The notes: generated by a model not told the origin, from the sequence alone. A stretch of DNA of 64,000 nucleotides from Aristolochia californica (GCA_029961685.1 JARWKL010000002.1:24644908-24708907); one strand, 5' to 3'; numbered from the stretch's first letter, positions 41,789 to 52,766 are shown. A program made the numbers and translations.

Positions 41789-42002
41789 CCAAACATGGAT
41801 AACAAAACTTTGGGGTTCATTTTTAGTGCATGAAATAATTTTCTTCACTTACGTTTATTATAGTTTTCAATTTTTTGCATACATAAACTCTAAAACCAAA
41901 CATGGATAACAAAACTTTGGGGTTCATTTTTAGTGCATGAAATAATTTTCTTCACTTACGTTTATTATAGTTTTCAATTTTTTGCATACATAAACTCTAA
42001 AA
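41789..42002 (+). repeat. Exact 107-bp tandem duplication inside one monomer
   Basis: The segment from ccaaacatgg to ctctaaaa (41789-41895) is followed at once by an identical copy (41896-42002). I read no mismatch between them, in an array whose neighbouring monomers differ at many sites. This is therefore either a very recent duplication or an assembly artefact. The boundaries share the short phrase ccaaa/ctaaaa. Confidence 0.9.
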
Positions 42003-42838
42003 TTTTCTTTTTTTTTGTGATCTATTTGCCTTATCTTTTTGTTTACAAGTAAAATGGGAGAGTGAAAACTCAAGTTTGGATTTGAAAAACATCGAACATC
42101 CAAAATAGAAATGCACAAATGCTGAAAGAGATAATTCCAAAATGTATTTGTGATTTTTTAGGTTTGTAAAATCTTCTAGTTTTTTATATATTCGGTTTTG
42201 CAATCATCCGAAATGGGGTGGAGATGCAATTTTAACTGAGTGTTGACTCCCAAACCATAAGTCATTTCTAGCAAAAATTATAGCCATTACACATCATTAA
42301 TCAATCAAAACTTTTATGATGAACTATGATTGTTAAATCCGCTTATTGTTACTAGGCAAAAATTGGCCTTGGTAAATATCCTACCGCACGTTAACTTGAG
42401 AATTTCATTTTTTCTACTCCAAAATTTTTTGGATCATTAGATGATTTGCATCTTCAACATGTTTCAAGCAAGCATATCAATATTTAAAACATGTTAGGAT
42501 CAATTATAAATCTCTTTTTTATAAAATTCCACCAAGCTATTAGGGGTTGTACTAGAGGAATTTCCCAAACATGGATAAAAAAAACTTTGGTGTTCATTTT
42601 TAACTCAGAAATTTTCATTTTGTTGAGATCTAATTGCCATATCTTTTTGTTTACGAGAAAAAAGGGAGAGTGAAAACTCATGTTTGGATTTGAAAAAAAA
42701 TTTAACATCCAAAACGAAAATGAAAAAATACTGAGAAAGATAATTCCAAAATGTGTCTGTGATTTTTAAGGATTGTAAACTCTTGTAGGTTTTTATATAT
42801 TAAGTTTTGCAATCATCGAAAAAGAGTTGGGGAGGGAA

Positions 42839-42869
<31 letters not shown>
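42839..42869 (+). repeat. G run, 31 bases
   Basis: Usual monomer position, preceded by a purine-rich lead-in (gagttggggagggaa). Confidence 0.95.
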
Positions 42870-42870
<1 letters not shown>

Positions 42871-43264
42871 GACATTTTCAACTGAGTGTTGACTCCCAAA
42901 CCATAAGTCATTACTAACAAAAATTAATGTCGTTACACATCATTAATCAATCAAAACATTTACGCAGATCTATGATTGTTAGGTCCACTTTTTATAAAAA
43001 GACAAAAACTGGGTTGTTTCGCTTTGGTAAATATCCCACCGCACTTGAACTTGCGAATTTAATTTTTTCTACTCGAAATTTTTGGATCATTAGGTCATTC
43101 CCATCTTCAACATGTTTCAGGCATGCATATCCATATTTAAAACATTTAGTATCAATGAAAATCTGTTTCTTATAAAATTCCATCAAGTTATTAGGGGTTG
43201 TACTAGTGGAATTTCCAAAACTTGGATAACAAAACTTCGGTGTTCATTTTAGTGTGTGAAATAA

Positions 43265-43290
43265 TTTTCTTCACTTACAAAATGGGAGAG
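43265..43290 (+). repeat. Deletion joint (about 0.13 kb lost)
   Basis: Cttcacttac is joined to aaaatgggagag near 43279, removing the central T-rich part of the unit. This accounts for the short spacing between 42931 and 43512. Confidence 0.7.
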
Positions 43291-44639
43291 TGAAAACTCA
43301 AGTTTGGATTTGAAAAGAAATTGAACCTCCAAAATGGAAATGCACAAATGCTGAGATAGATAATTCCAAAAGTTATCTGTGGTTTTTAAGGATATTCAAC
43401 TCTTTTAGTTTTTTATTTATTAGGTTTTACAATCATCAGGAAGGTGGTGCGAGGCATTTTTAAATGAGTGTTACTCCCAAACCGTAAGTCATTTTGAACA
43501 AAAATTATAACGGTTACACATATTTAATCGATCAAAAAATTTACGATGATCATTGATTGTTAGGTATGCTATTTTTAAAAAGGCAAAAAGTGGGCGGTTT
43601 GGCTCTGGTAAATATCCCACTGCACATTAACCTACGAATTTAATTTTTTATTCTCCTTGAAATTTATGGATCATTAGGCCATTTGCATCTTCAACATGTT
43701 TCAGTCATGCATATCCACCTCATTTAAAACATTAAACATGTTAGGATACATTTAGAACTATTTATTATAAAATTCCACCAAGCTATTAGGGGTTGTACAC
43801 TAGTGGAATTTCCCAAACATGGATAACGAAACTTTGGTGTTCATTTTTAGTGTGTGAAATAATTTGCTTTACATACATTTATTATAGTTTTCAATTTTTT
43901 CATCCAAAAACATTAAAATTTTCATTTTGTTGTGATCTATTTGCCCTATCTTTTTGTTTATGAGAAAAATGTGAGAGTGAAAGCTCAAGATTTGATTTGA
44001 AAAAAAATTGAACATCCAAAATGGAAATGCACAAATGCTGAGAGAGATAATTCTGAAAAGTATCTGTGATTTTTAAGGATTGTAAACTCTTTTAGTTTTT
44101 TATATATTAGGTTTTGCAATCATCGGAAAAGGGGTGGCGAGTAATTTTTAACTGAGTGTTGACTCCCAAACCATAAGTCATCTCTAACAAAAACTATAAC
44201 TGTTACACATCATTAATCGATCAAAACATTTACAATAATCTATGATTGTTTGGTACGCTTTTTGTAAATACGCAAACACTGGCTTGTTTGGCTCTGGTAA
44301 ATATCCCACCGCACATTAACTTGAGAATTTAATTTTTTCTACTCCTTGAAATTTGTGGATCATTAGGTCATTTGCATCTTCAACATGTTTCAGGCATGCA
44401 TATCCATATTAAAAACAAGTTAGGATCAATTAGAAATCTCTTTCTTTTAAAATTCCAGCAAGCTATTAGGGGTTGTACTAGTGAAATTTCGCAAACATGG
44501 ATAACAAAACTTAGCTGTTCATTTTTAGTGCGTGAAATAATTTTCTTCACATACATTTATTATAGTTTTGAATTTTGTTGCATACATAAACTCTAAAATT
44601 TTCATTTTTTTGTCATCTATTTGCCTTATCATTTTGTTT

Positions 44640-47400
44640 ACGAGAAAAATGGGAGAGTAAAAACTCAAGTTTTGATTTGATAAAAAATTGAACATCCAAA
44701 ATGGAAATGCAAAAATGCTGAGAGAGATAATTCCAAAAAGTATATGTGTTTTTAAGGATTTTAAACTCTATTTGTTTTTTATATTAGGTTTTACAATCAA
44801 CCAAAAAGGGGGGGCTGGGCATTTTTAACTGAGTGTTGACTCCCAAACCGTAAGTAATTTCTAACCTAAATTATAGTCGTTACACATCATTAATTGAAGA
44901 AAACATTTATGATGATCTATGATTGTTAAGTCCACCTTTTGTAAATACACAAAAAGAAGGTTGTTTGGCTCTGGTAAATATCCCACCACACGTTAACTTG
45001 AAAATTTAAGTTTTCCTACGCCTTGAATAGGATCATTAGGTCATTTGCATCTACAACATGTTTCAGGCATGCATATCCATATTTAAAACATGTCAGGATC
45101 AATTAGAAATCTCTTTCTTATAAAATTCCACCAAGCTATTGGGGGTTGTACTGGTAGAATTTCCCAAACATGGATAACAAAACTTTGGTGTTCCTTTTTA
45201 GTGTGTAAAAATAATTTTCTTCACATACATTTATTATAGTTTTCAATTTTTTGCATACATAAATTCTAAAATTTTAATTTTGTTGCGATCTATTTGCCTT
45301 ATCTTTTTGTTGACGAGAAAAATGGGAGAGAGAAAACATAAGTTTGGATTTGAAAAAAATGAACATCCAAATTGGAAATTCAAAATCACTCAGAGAGATA
45401 ATTCCAAAAAGTACCTATGATTTTTATGGATTGTAAACGCTTTTATTTTTTTATATATTTGGCTTTGCAATCATCGGAGAAGGTGGCATGAGACATTTTA
45501 ACTGGGTGTTGACTCCCAAACAATAAATCATTTTTAACAAAACTTTTAGACGTTACACATCATTAATCGATCAAAACATTTATTATGATCTATGATTGAT
45601 AGGTCCGCTTTTTGTAAATAGGCAAAAAGTGGGTTGTTCGGCTCTGGTAAATATCCCTCCGCACGTTTACTTGAGAATTAAGTTTTTCCGACTCCATTAA
45701 ATTTTTGGATCATTAGATCATTTGCATCTTCAACATGTTTCAGTCATGCATATCTATATTTAAAATATGTTAGGATCGATAAGGAATCTCTTTCTTATAA
45801 AATTTTACGAAGCTATTTGGGGTTGTACTTGTGGAATTTCCCAAACAAGGATAACAAAACTTAGGGTTAATTTTTAGTGCGTGAAATAATTTTCTTCACT
45901 TACATTTATTATAGTTTTCAATTTTTTTCATACATAAACTCTAAAATTTTAATTTTATTGTGATCTATTTGCCTTATCTTTTTGTTTACGAGAAAAAATT
46001 GAACATTCAAAGTGCAAATGCACAAATTCTAAGAGAGATAATTCCAGAAAGTATCTGTGCTTTTTAAGGATTGTAAACTCTTTTAGTTTTTTTATATATT
46101 AGGCTTGGCAATCTTCGGAAAAAGGGTGGCGAGGCATTTTTGACTTAGTATTGACTCCGAAACCATAAGTCATTTTTGACAAAAATTATAGCAGTTACAC
46201 ATCATTAATCGATAAAAATATTTACGATGATCTACGATTGTTAGGTCCACTTTTTGTAAATAGGCAAAAAGTGGGTTGTTTGGCTCTGGTAAATTTCCCA
46301 CCCTACGTTAACTTGAGAGTTTTATTTTTTCTAGTCCTTGAAATTTTTGGATCATTAGGTCATTTGCAACATCAACATGTTTCATGCATGCAAATCCATA
46401 TTTGAAACATGTTATGATCAATTAGAAATTTCTTTCTTATAAAATTCCACCAAGCTATTAGGGGTAGGTGTTCATTTTTAGTGCATGAAATAATTTTCTT
46501 CACGTACATTTATTATAGTTTTGAATTTTTTGCATACATAAACTCTGAAATTTTCTTTTCTTTTTGTTTATGAGAAAAATGGGAGAGTGAAAAATCAAGT
46601 TTGGATTAGAAAAAAAATTAAACATCTTAAAGGGAAGTGCACAAATGTTGAGAGAGATAATTCCAAAAAGTATCTGTGATTTTTATGGATTGTAAACTCT
46701 TTTAGTTTTTCAAAAATTAAGTTTTGCTATCATCAGAAAAAAGGGGGGCGAGGCATTTTTAAATGAGTGTTGACACCCAAACCATAAATCCTTTCTAACA
46801 AAAATTATAGCCGTTACACATCATTAATCAATCAAAATATTTTTAATGATCTATGATTGTTAGGTCCGCTTTTTCTAAATAGGCAAAAAGTAGGTTGTTC
46901 GTCTCTAGTAAATATCCCACCGCACATTAACTAGAGAATTAATTTTTTTCTACTCTAATTTTTTGGATCATTAGGTCATTTGCACCTTCAACATGTTTCA
47001 AGCATACAAATTCATATTTAAAACATGTTAGGATCAATTAGAAATCTCTTTGTTATAAAATTCCACCTAGTTATTAGGGGTTGAACTAGTGGAATTTCCA
47101 AAACATGGATATAAAAATTTTGTTTTTCTTTTTAGTGCATGAAATACTTTTCTTCAATTACATTTATAAAAATTTTCAATTTTTTCCATACATAAACTCT
47201 GAAATTTTCACTTTATTGTGATCTATTTGCCTTATCTTTTTGTTTACGCAAAAAATGGGAGAGTGAAAACTCAAGTTTGGATTTGAAAAATAATTGAACA
47301 TCCAAAATGGAAATGCACAAATGCGGAGAGAGATAATTCCAAAAAGTATATGTGATTTTTATGGATTGTAACCTCTTTTAGTTTTTTAAAAATTAAGTTT
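44640..47400 (+). repeat. Long-range duplicated block, copy 2 (partner 30450-33400)
   Basis: Carries the same ordered markers as the upstream copy (e.g. attgggggttgtactggt near 45139, ctatttggggttgtac near 45813, catttgcaacatcaac near 46362, cacctagttattagg near 47063). The copies differ by G-run length (41 Gs near 30643, short here) and by small deletions near 45995, 46467 and 46558. Confidence 0.8.
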
Positions 47401-48160
47401 TGTTACCATCGGAAAAGGGCGGGCGAGGCGTTTTTAACTAAGTGTTGATTCCCAAACCATACATCCTTTCTACCAAAAATTATAGCTGTTACACATAATT
47501 AATCAATAAAAACATTTACGATGATCTATGATTGTTAGGTCCGTTTTTTCTAAATAGGCAAAAATTGGGTTGTTTGGCTGAGGTAAATATCCCATCACAC
47601 ATTAACTTGGGGATTTAATTTTTTCTACTCTAATTTTTTGGATCATGAGGTCATTTGCATATTCAACATGTTTCAAGCATACAAATCCATATTTAAAACA
47701 TGTTAGGATCAATTAGAAATATCTTTGTTATAAAATTCTACCTAGTTATTAGGGGTTGAACTAGTGGAATTTCCCAAACATGGATAACAAAACCTTGTTT
47801 TTCCTTTTTAGTGCATGAAATAATTTTCTTCAATTACATTTATAAATTTTTTCAATTTTTTCCATACATAAACTCTAAAATTTTCACTTTATTGTGATCT
47901 ATTTGCCTTATCTTTTTGTTTACGCGAAAATAGGAGAGTGAAAAATCAAGTTTGGATTTGAAAAATAATTGAACATCCAAAATGGAAATGCACAAATGCG
48001 GAGAGAGATAATTCCAAAAAGTATCTTTGATTTTTATGGATTGTAAACACTTTTAGTTTTTTATAAATTAGGTTTTGTAATCATCAGAAAAGTGGGGCGA
48101 CACTTTTTTAACTGAGTATTGACTCCCAAACCATAACTTATTTCTAAAAAAAATTATAAC
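46812..48160 (+). repeat. Adjacent duplicated monomer pair
   Basis: Monomers 46812-47486 and 47487-48160 share ctctaattttttggatc, caagcatacaaat, cctagttattaggggttgaac, attgtgatctatttgcc preceded by cacttt, and aaatgcggagagag. They look more alike than either looks to other neighbours, which fits a local single-unit duplication with a ~675-bp step. Confidence 0.75.
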
Positions 48161-49223
48161 CATAACACATCATTAATTGATCAAAACATTTACGATGATC
48201 TACGATTGTTAGGTCCTTTTTTTTTAAAAAGGCAAAAAAGTGAGTTGTTCGGCTTTGGTAAATATCCCACTGCACGTTAACTTGAGAATTTAATTTTTTC
48301 TACACCTTGAAATGTTTGGATCATTAGATCATTTGCATCTTCAACATTTTTGGTCATGCATATCCATAATCGATCAAAACATTTATGATGATCTATGATT
48401 GTTAGGTATACTTTTTGTAAATAGGCAAAAAGTGGGTTGTTTGGCTTTTGTTAAAATTTGCCCTCGCATATTTAATTTAATTTTACTTGAGAATTTAATT
48501 TTTAATACTTGAAATTTTTTTATCATTAGGTCATTTGCATATTCAACATTGTTCAGGCATGCATATCCATATTTAAAATATGTTAGGATCAATTAAAAAT
48601 CACTTTCTTAAAAAATTCCACCAAGTTATTAGGGGTTGTTGTAGTGGAATTTCCCAAACATGGATAACAAAACTTTGGTGTTCACTTTTAGTGCGTGAAA
48701 TAACTTTCTTCAATTAAATTTATTATAGTTTTCAATTTTTTGCATACATAAACTCTGAAATTTTCATTTCGTTGTGATCTATATGCCTTATCTATTTGTT
48801 TATGAGAAAAATGGGAGAGGGAAAACTCAAGTTAGGATTTAAAAAAAAATTGAACATAAAAAATGGAAATACACAAATCTTGAGAAAGAAAATTCCAAAA
48901 AATATTTGTGATTTTTAAGGATTGTAAACTAATTTAGGTTTTATATATTTGGTTTTGCAATCATCGAAAAAGGGGGGGATGAGGCATTTTTAACTGAGTA
49001 TTGACTCCCAAACCAAAAGTCCTTTCTAACCAAAATTATAGTGGTTACACATCATTGATCGATCAAAACATTTATGATGATCTATGATTGTTTGGTTCAC
49101 TCTTTGTAAATACGCAAAAAACTGGCTTGTTTGGCTCTGGTAAATATCCCACCGCACGTTAACTTGAGAATTTAATTTTTTCTACTCCTTGAAATTTCCG
49201 ATCATTAGGTCATTTGCATCTTC

Positions 49224-49263
49224 AACATGTTTCAGGCATGCATATCCATATTTAAAACATGTT
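49224..49263. repeat. First monomer dyad (AACATGTTT / AAACATGTT), example copy
   Basis: Perfect 9-bp inverted repeat: arms at 49224-49232 and 49255-49263 with a 22-bp spacer holding GCATGC and ATGCAT. Each arm contains the self-palindrome AACATGTT, so the arms are also direct repeats of that octamer. The arrangement recurs at the same phase in many monomers with point changes, and is one of the better preserved parts of the unit. Confidence 0.85.
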
Positions 49264-49291
49264 AGTATCAATTAGAAATCTCTTTCTTATA

Positions 49292-49331
49292 AAATTCCAC
49301 CAAACTATTAGGGGTTGTACTAGTGGAATTT
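49292..49331. repeat. Second monomer dyad (AAATTCCAC / GTGGAATTT), example copy
   Basis: Perfect 9-bp inverted repeat with arms at 49292-49300 and 49323-49331 around a 22-bp loop containing ctattaggggttgtact. Some copies extend to 10 bp (AAATTCCACC/GGTGGAATTT, e.g. 5722-5731 and 5752-5761), because the base before the right arm alternates between G and A. Present in the large majority of monomers. No terminal structure or target duplication suggests a mobile element; it belongs to the monomer. Confidence 0.85.
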
Positions 49332-49652
49332 CCCAAACATGGATAACAAAACTTTGGTGTTTATTTTTAGTTCGTGAAATAATTTTCTTTAGTTACGTTT
49401 ATTATAGTTTTTAATTTTTTGCATACATAAACTTTGAAATTTTTATTTCGTTGTGATCTATATGCCTTATCTATTTGTTCACAAGAAAAATGGGAGACTG
49501 AAAACTCAAGTTTGGATTTGAAAACAAATTGAACAACAAAAATGGAAATGCACAAATCTTGAGAGAAATAATTCCAAAAAATATATGTGATTTTTAAGGA
49601 TTGTAAACTCTTTTAGGTTTTTATGTATTAGGTTTTGCAATCATCAGAAACA

Positions 49653-49672
49653 GGGGGGGGGGGGGGGGGGGG
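49653..49672 (+). repeat. G run, 20 bases
   Basis: Usual monomer position in the last complete G-run unit before the retroelement. Confidence 0.95.
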
Positions 49673-50282
49673 TGAGGCATTTTTAACTGATTGTCCCAAA
49701 CCATAAGTCATTTCTAATCAAAAGTATAGCCGTTCTACATCATTAATCGATAAAAATATTTACGAAGATCTATGGTTGTTAGATGCACTTTTCCTATATA
49801 GCTAAAAAGTAGGTTGTTTGGCTCTGGTAAATATCCCACCGCACGTTAACTTGAGAATTTAATTTTTTCTACTCAAAATTTTTTGATCATTAGGTCATTT
49901 GCATCTTCAACATGTTTCAGGCATGCATCACCATATTTATGTTAGGATCAATTAGAAATCTCTTTCTTATAAAATTCCACCATGCTATTAGGGGTTTTAC
50001 TGGTGGAATTTCCCAAGCATGGATAAAAAAAGTTTGGTGTTCATTTTTAGAGCGTGAAATAATTTTCTTCACTTTTATTTATTATAGTCTTCAATTTTTT
50101 GCATACATAAACTCTAAAATTTTCATTTTCTTGTGATCTATTTGCCTTATCTTTTTGTTTACGAGAAAAATGGCAGAGTAAAAACTCATGTTTGGATTTG
50201 AATAAAAATTGAACATCCAAAATGGAAATGCACAAATGCTGAGAGAGATAATTCGAAAAAGTATCTATGATTTTAAGGATTG

Positions 50283-50287
50283 TATAC
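50283..50287 (+). other. Target-site duplication, left copy (tatac)
   Basis: The satellite consensus at this point reads attg-taaac-tctttt. The left copy tatac and right copy taaat each differ by one base from taaac, as expected for an aged 5-bp duplication. Confidence 0.6.
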
Positions 50288-50745
50288 TATTGAATTGATG
50301 GAAAAGAGAAATACTTCATTGACTTCAATAACATGTTGTAATCAGAGTACATGAACCTCTATTTAGAGTAGAGGAGGATGTAGAGTCCTCTTACAACTTA
50401 TCATTCAATCTTATTTACATTACAACTCTAACTCTTCAATTTAAGTAAGTCTAATTTAAGTAAGTCTATCTAAACAACTAGAAGACTAACTTGAGTAGAA
50501 CTAGGAGTCCTTCTCTATCTTCCAACTGATGTGATAAGGATGCCAACTCATGGTAATCATTGTGGGTCCTACTTCTTATGGGCTTGGGCCTATCTTGTGC
50601 GCCTTCCTTGGTCATGTGGCCCATCTTATAATACTCTTATATATGTGGGCCTTTCTAGGTCTTATGGGCTTGTGCCCATATTCTAATACACTTCAATATG
50701 TGAGTCTTCCTTGGTCGTGTGGGCTTGGGCCCTGTCTTCCAACTA
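50288..50745 (-). repeat. 3' LTR (458 bp)
   Basis: Direct repeat of 52686-53142 with about 30 substitutions and one indel by eye. Its minus-strand start reads TAGTTGG instead of TGTTGG, an apparent one-base insertion at the terminus. Its TATA-like box is changed (CTCTAAATAG at 50359-50368). Confidence 0.88.
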
Positions 50746-50755
50746 TCCCCCTCAA
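50746..50755 (-). other. Polypurine tract
   Basis: Minus strand reads TTGAGGGGGA immediately before the 3' LTR start, the expected position for the plus-strand primer. A second purine stretch with GGGGG lies nearby only on the opposite strand. Confidence 0.8.
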
Positions 50756-51102
50756 GCTGGGGGTGAGAGAACAACATGAGCTCCCAGCTTGGTGCAAATG
50801 ATGTATAGAATATTTTTATTTTTTCTATAAAATGGCACATCTTCGAATATGCCTTCATCTTTCAACATTCCCCCACACATTGTTGTGTCCTTCATTGAGG
50901 CTTTGCGGCATTATATAAGTGAGAGTAAAAATCACTCCTAGCCAATAAGCCATTGCTTCATAATCCAGTCCTAATACTGGATGTAGGGCACACTCCACTG
51001 CTATCGGTAGTGTGTCTATCGGCATTGCTCTGAAGTGTCCACCACTGTGTCCATCCACAGGATAACAACTCTGAAGTGGTAGGAGTCAAAAAAGCCATTA
51101 TA

Positions 51103-51139
<37 letters not shown>
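51103..51139 (+). repeat. G run, 37 bases, inside the retroelement
   Basis: Uninterrupted Gs on the plus strand (Cs on the element's sense strand) between gccattata and ataacattg. The flanks do not resemble the satellite G-run flanks, so this arose separately. Confidence 0.9.
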
Positions 51140-51140
<1 letters not shown>

Positions 51141-51170
51141 TAACATTGATGTAATAATAAGTTCCTCTGT

Positions 51171-51330
51171 CATGGTTTCCCAACCGTAATTTTTTTTACA
51201 GGGCCTATCATGGTTTCCAAACTGTGATATTTTTTTTATGGGGCCCATCATTGTTTCCTAACCGTGATATTTTTTGATAGGGTATCCTCCGTCATGGTTT
51301 CCCAACTGTGATATTTTTTTACGGGGTAAA
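51171..51330 (-). repeat. Four short tandem repeats (~38-44 bp)
   Basis: The phrase catggtttcc or a one-base variant starts at 51171, 51209, 51249 and 51293. Each is followed by a ctgtgat/ccgtaa-type phrase, a T run and a ggg(c/g/t) block. Spacings of 38, 40 and 44 bp and the lack of distinct spacers mark this as a degenerate tandem repeat, not a CRISPR array. Confidence 0.75.
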
Positions 51331-51759
51331 ATAAATGATGATATGAGACCACCTCTTCTTCAATATTAATGTCCCCAAAGAGACATAATAGCAGCAACTC
51401 TATATAACATGACCATCTTCCAACACATATAACACAAACCAAATAATAAACTTTGTAGAAGGACCCATGAAATAATCATAATCTAATATAAATATTTTTT
51501 CTTAGATGCACAAGCTTCATCTTTTGTGCTCCCCCTTTCTTGAATATTTTACTCACATAAACTTATCCACAACATAAAGAATAAAATACCTCATTCTTGT
51601 TCTTCTTCTACTTCTCCCCCTCAAACTGGGAGGTAATGGCAATGATCCCAGCTTGAACCAAATATCATAGACGTAGCAATAAACCCAAATAACAGAGATT
51701 TATAAATAAACCCTCAAACCAAGGAGAAGTGAGATATTTTCCTGATCAACTCAAAAAGT

Positions 51760-52540
51760 GACCCAAAACAATTGGCATAAATTCGGATTTTTCAATACAA
51801 CAGAATATCAGCATGACCTTTGATTCTTCCAATTCAAATATGTCTTTCAATATAGATCAGATTGACATGAAAGTTTTTCCTTATGAAAGTAGACTTAAAA
51901 AAATTTCATCCAAGTATAACATATGTTCATAAAATGTAATTATCAGAAGATAAATAATCTGATAGGTTTCGGTCTCTGTCATCTGGCTGAACTAAGTTCT
52001 GTTTCTCCTGTTTTTCCAGAACGACCATTGACTCTTCCAAGATCAATATCTCCTTAAAAAAAATCATACCAAGAATTGGTTGAATAGGTCATAAAACAGC
52101 CTTACATAACTTTCTCTTGATATATAATTATCCATATAAAGTCTCTTTATTGATTGCTTAAAATACCTTGGAATTTGAAGCTTTCTGTTGCCGCTCGAAC
52201 CTCTTTTTCAATCTGAGTTGTTGCTAGTTTAAATATCGATTTATCTTTGCACATAACTCAGATAAAAAATTGATTGAATAGGTAAAATAATATACTTAAA
52301 TATATTTCATTTGATATATATTTCTCCATATAAAGTTTAGTTCTTGATAGCAAAAAATACCTCGAAATTTGAAGATTGCTGCTGCTGCTCGAACCTTTTC
52401 GCAATCTGACCTTCACTCATTCAAATATCGATATCTCTCTATAGATAACTTTGATTGGAACAAAATTTCTTCTTTGGAAAGTAGACTCAAATATATTTCC
52501 TTCAATATTTATCTTGCAATATGAAAAACTAATCATAGAT
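51760..52540 (-). repeat. Diverged ~0.19-kb internal repeats
   Basis: The phrase aaatacct(t/c)g(g/a)aa(a)tttgaag recurs at 52161 and 52355, 194 bp apart. In both it is followed by cgctcgaacct/ctgctcgaacct, a (t/c)aatctga phrase and aaatatcgat, and preceded by ccatataaag. A more diverged copy with ttccaa and atatct(c/t) phrases precedes them, possibly two. Such internal repeats are seen in some non-coding LTR elements. Confidence 0.65.
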
Positions 52541-52605
52541 GTTAAAAACTCAAAGAAATCTACAGGTGTAGGGACTGAAAAAAACAAATAACTACGAACC
52601 TAGAC

Positions 52606-52623
52606 TTAGGGTTTAGGGTTTAG
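52606..52623 (-). promoter_or_regulatory. Telo-box-like repeat in the element leader
   Basis: Plus strand reads ttagggtttagggtttag, so the element's sense strand carries two AAACCCTAA-type units about 50 bp after the primer binding site. This matches the plant telomere heptamer and the telo-box promoter element. Function is inference. Confidence 0.7.
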
Positions 52624-52673
52624 AGAAAAGGATCACATTACCTCCGTGAGTTGACCCTCAACTCACAGAACCT

Positions 52674-52685
52674 GCTCTGATACTA
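52674..52685 (-). other. Primer binding site, tRNA-iMet type
   Basis: Minus strand reads TAGTATCAGAGC directly after the 5' LTR. The usual plant initiator-methionine primer site is TGGTATCAGAGC, so there is one change at the second base, and the match continues with AGG. This fixes the element's orientation. Confidence 0.85.
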
Positions 52686-52756
52686 TATTGATTTTATGGA
52701 AAAGAGAAATACTTCATTGACTTCAATAACATGTTGTAATCAAAGTACATGTACCT

Positions 52757-52766
52757 CTATTTATAG
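52757..52766 (-). promoter_or_regulatory. Putative LTR TATA box
   Basis: Minus strand CTATAAATAG followed by AGG, in the 5' LTR, about 80 bp before the LTR end. The sequence and position suit a plant LTR promoter. The same site in the 3' LTR has lost the TATA core. Confidence 0.6.

Larger units (their letters stand above)
48370..49730 (+). repeat. Adjacent related monomers with a shared tatgcc variant
   Basis: The phrase tcgttgtgatctatatgcc followed by ttatctatttgtt occurs near 48768 and 49448 (about 680 bp apart), plus attttt(a/t)ggtttt-type variants near the monomer end. The first unit is truncated at its start, where a joint near 48366 fuses catatccat to aatcgatcaaaac and removes about 0.45 kb. 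It also has a small extra AT-rich stretch near 48450-48485. Confidence 0.65.
1..50287 (+). repeat. Satellite array, left part (~675-690 bp monomer, head to tail)
   Basis: AT-rich tandem satellite, every unit in the same orientation. The phase anchor (cgttacacat or close variant) lies at about 1, 681, 1371, 2051, 2731, 3410, 4089, 4769, 5473, 6153, 6822, 7500, 8175, 8871, 9542, 10144, 10796, 11474, 12150, 12829, 13494, 14175, 14849, 15489, 16166, 16843, 17476, 18232, 18910, 19506, 20190, 20849, 21338, 22013, 22717, 23761, 24697, 25376, 26051, 26761, 27469, 28146, 28824, 29422, 30749, 31426, 32123, 32802, 33477, 34144, 34804, 35478, 35990, 36670, 37343, 37990, 38664, 39329, 40008, 40817, 41499, 42285, 42931, 43512, 44201, 44878, 45551, 46193, 46812, 47487, 48161, 49043 and 49731. 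Spacings well off 675-690 reflect internal deletions, partial units or long G runs. Neighbouring units differ by many scattered substitutions, so this is an older array with local rehomogenised blocks. No coding gene was found; open frames recur at the same monomer phase and break at random. Confidence 0.97.
50756..52673 (-). mobile_element. Internal region of the LTR element, non-coding
   Basis: No frame with recognisable retroviral domains; frames longer than 60 codons here are unrelated and some cross the LTR border. Contents from left: the stretch next to the 3' LTR, a 37-base G run (51103-51139), four short tandem repeats (51171-51330), about 430 bp with nothing I can identify (51331-51760), diverged ~0.19-kb repeats (51760-52540), and the leader with telomere-type repeats (52606-52623). 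Too long for a typical TRIM and shorter than a typical LARD, so I leave the class open. Confidence 0.75.

Noticed and set aside
49224..49331. Possible MITE or hairpin transposon in each monomer
   Set aside because: Inverted repeats are short, sit at a constant phase in the monomer, and have no target duplication; they are part of the satellite.
50550..50801. 83-residue frame at the left LTR
   Set aside because: Lies mostly in the LTR on the strand opposite to the element and its start matches a similar frame at 52948 in the other LTR. No known domain.
50958..51251. 97-residue - strand frame with a polyproline stretch
   Set aside because: The prolines come from the G run at 51103-51139; no gag or pol motif such as a CCHC zinc knuckle or YxDD is visible.
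51171..51330. Possible CRISPR-like array (four repeats)
   Set aside because: Repeats are imperfect, spacers are not distinct, and the setting is a plant retroelement.
52606..52623. Possible interstitial telomere or chromosome end
   Set aside because: Only about two and a half heptamers, inside the retroelement leader; too short to mark a fusion or chromosome end.
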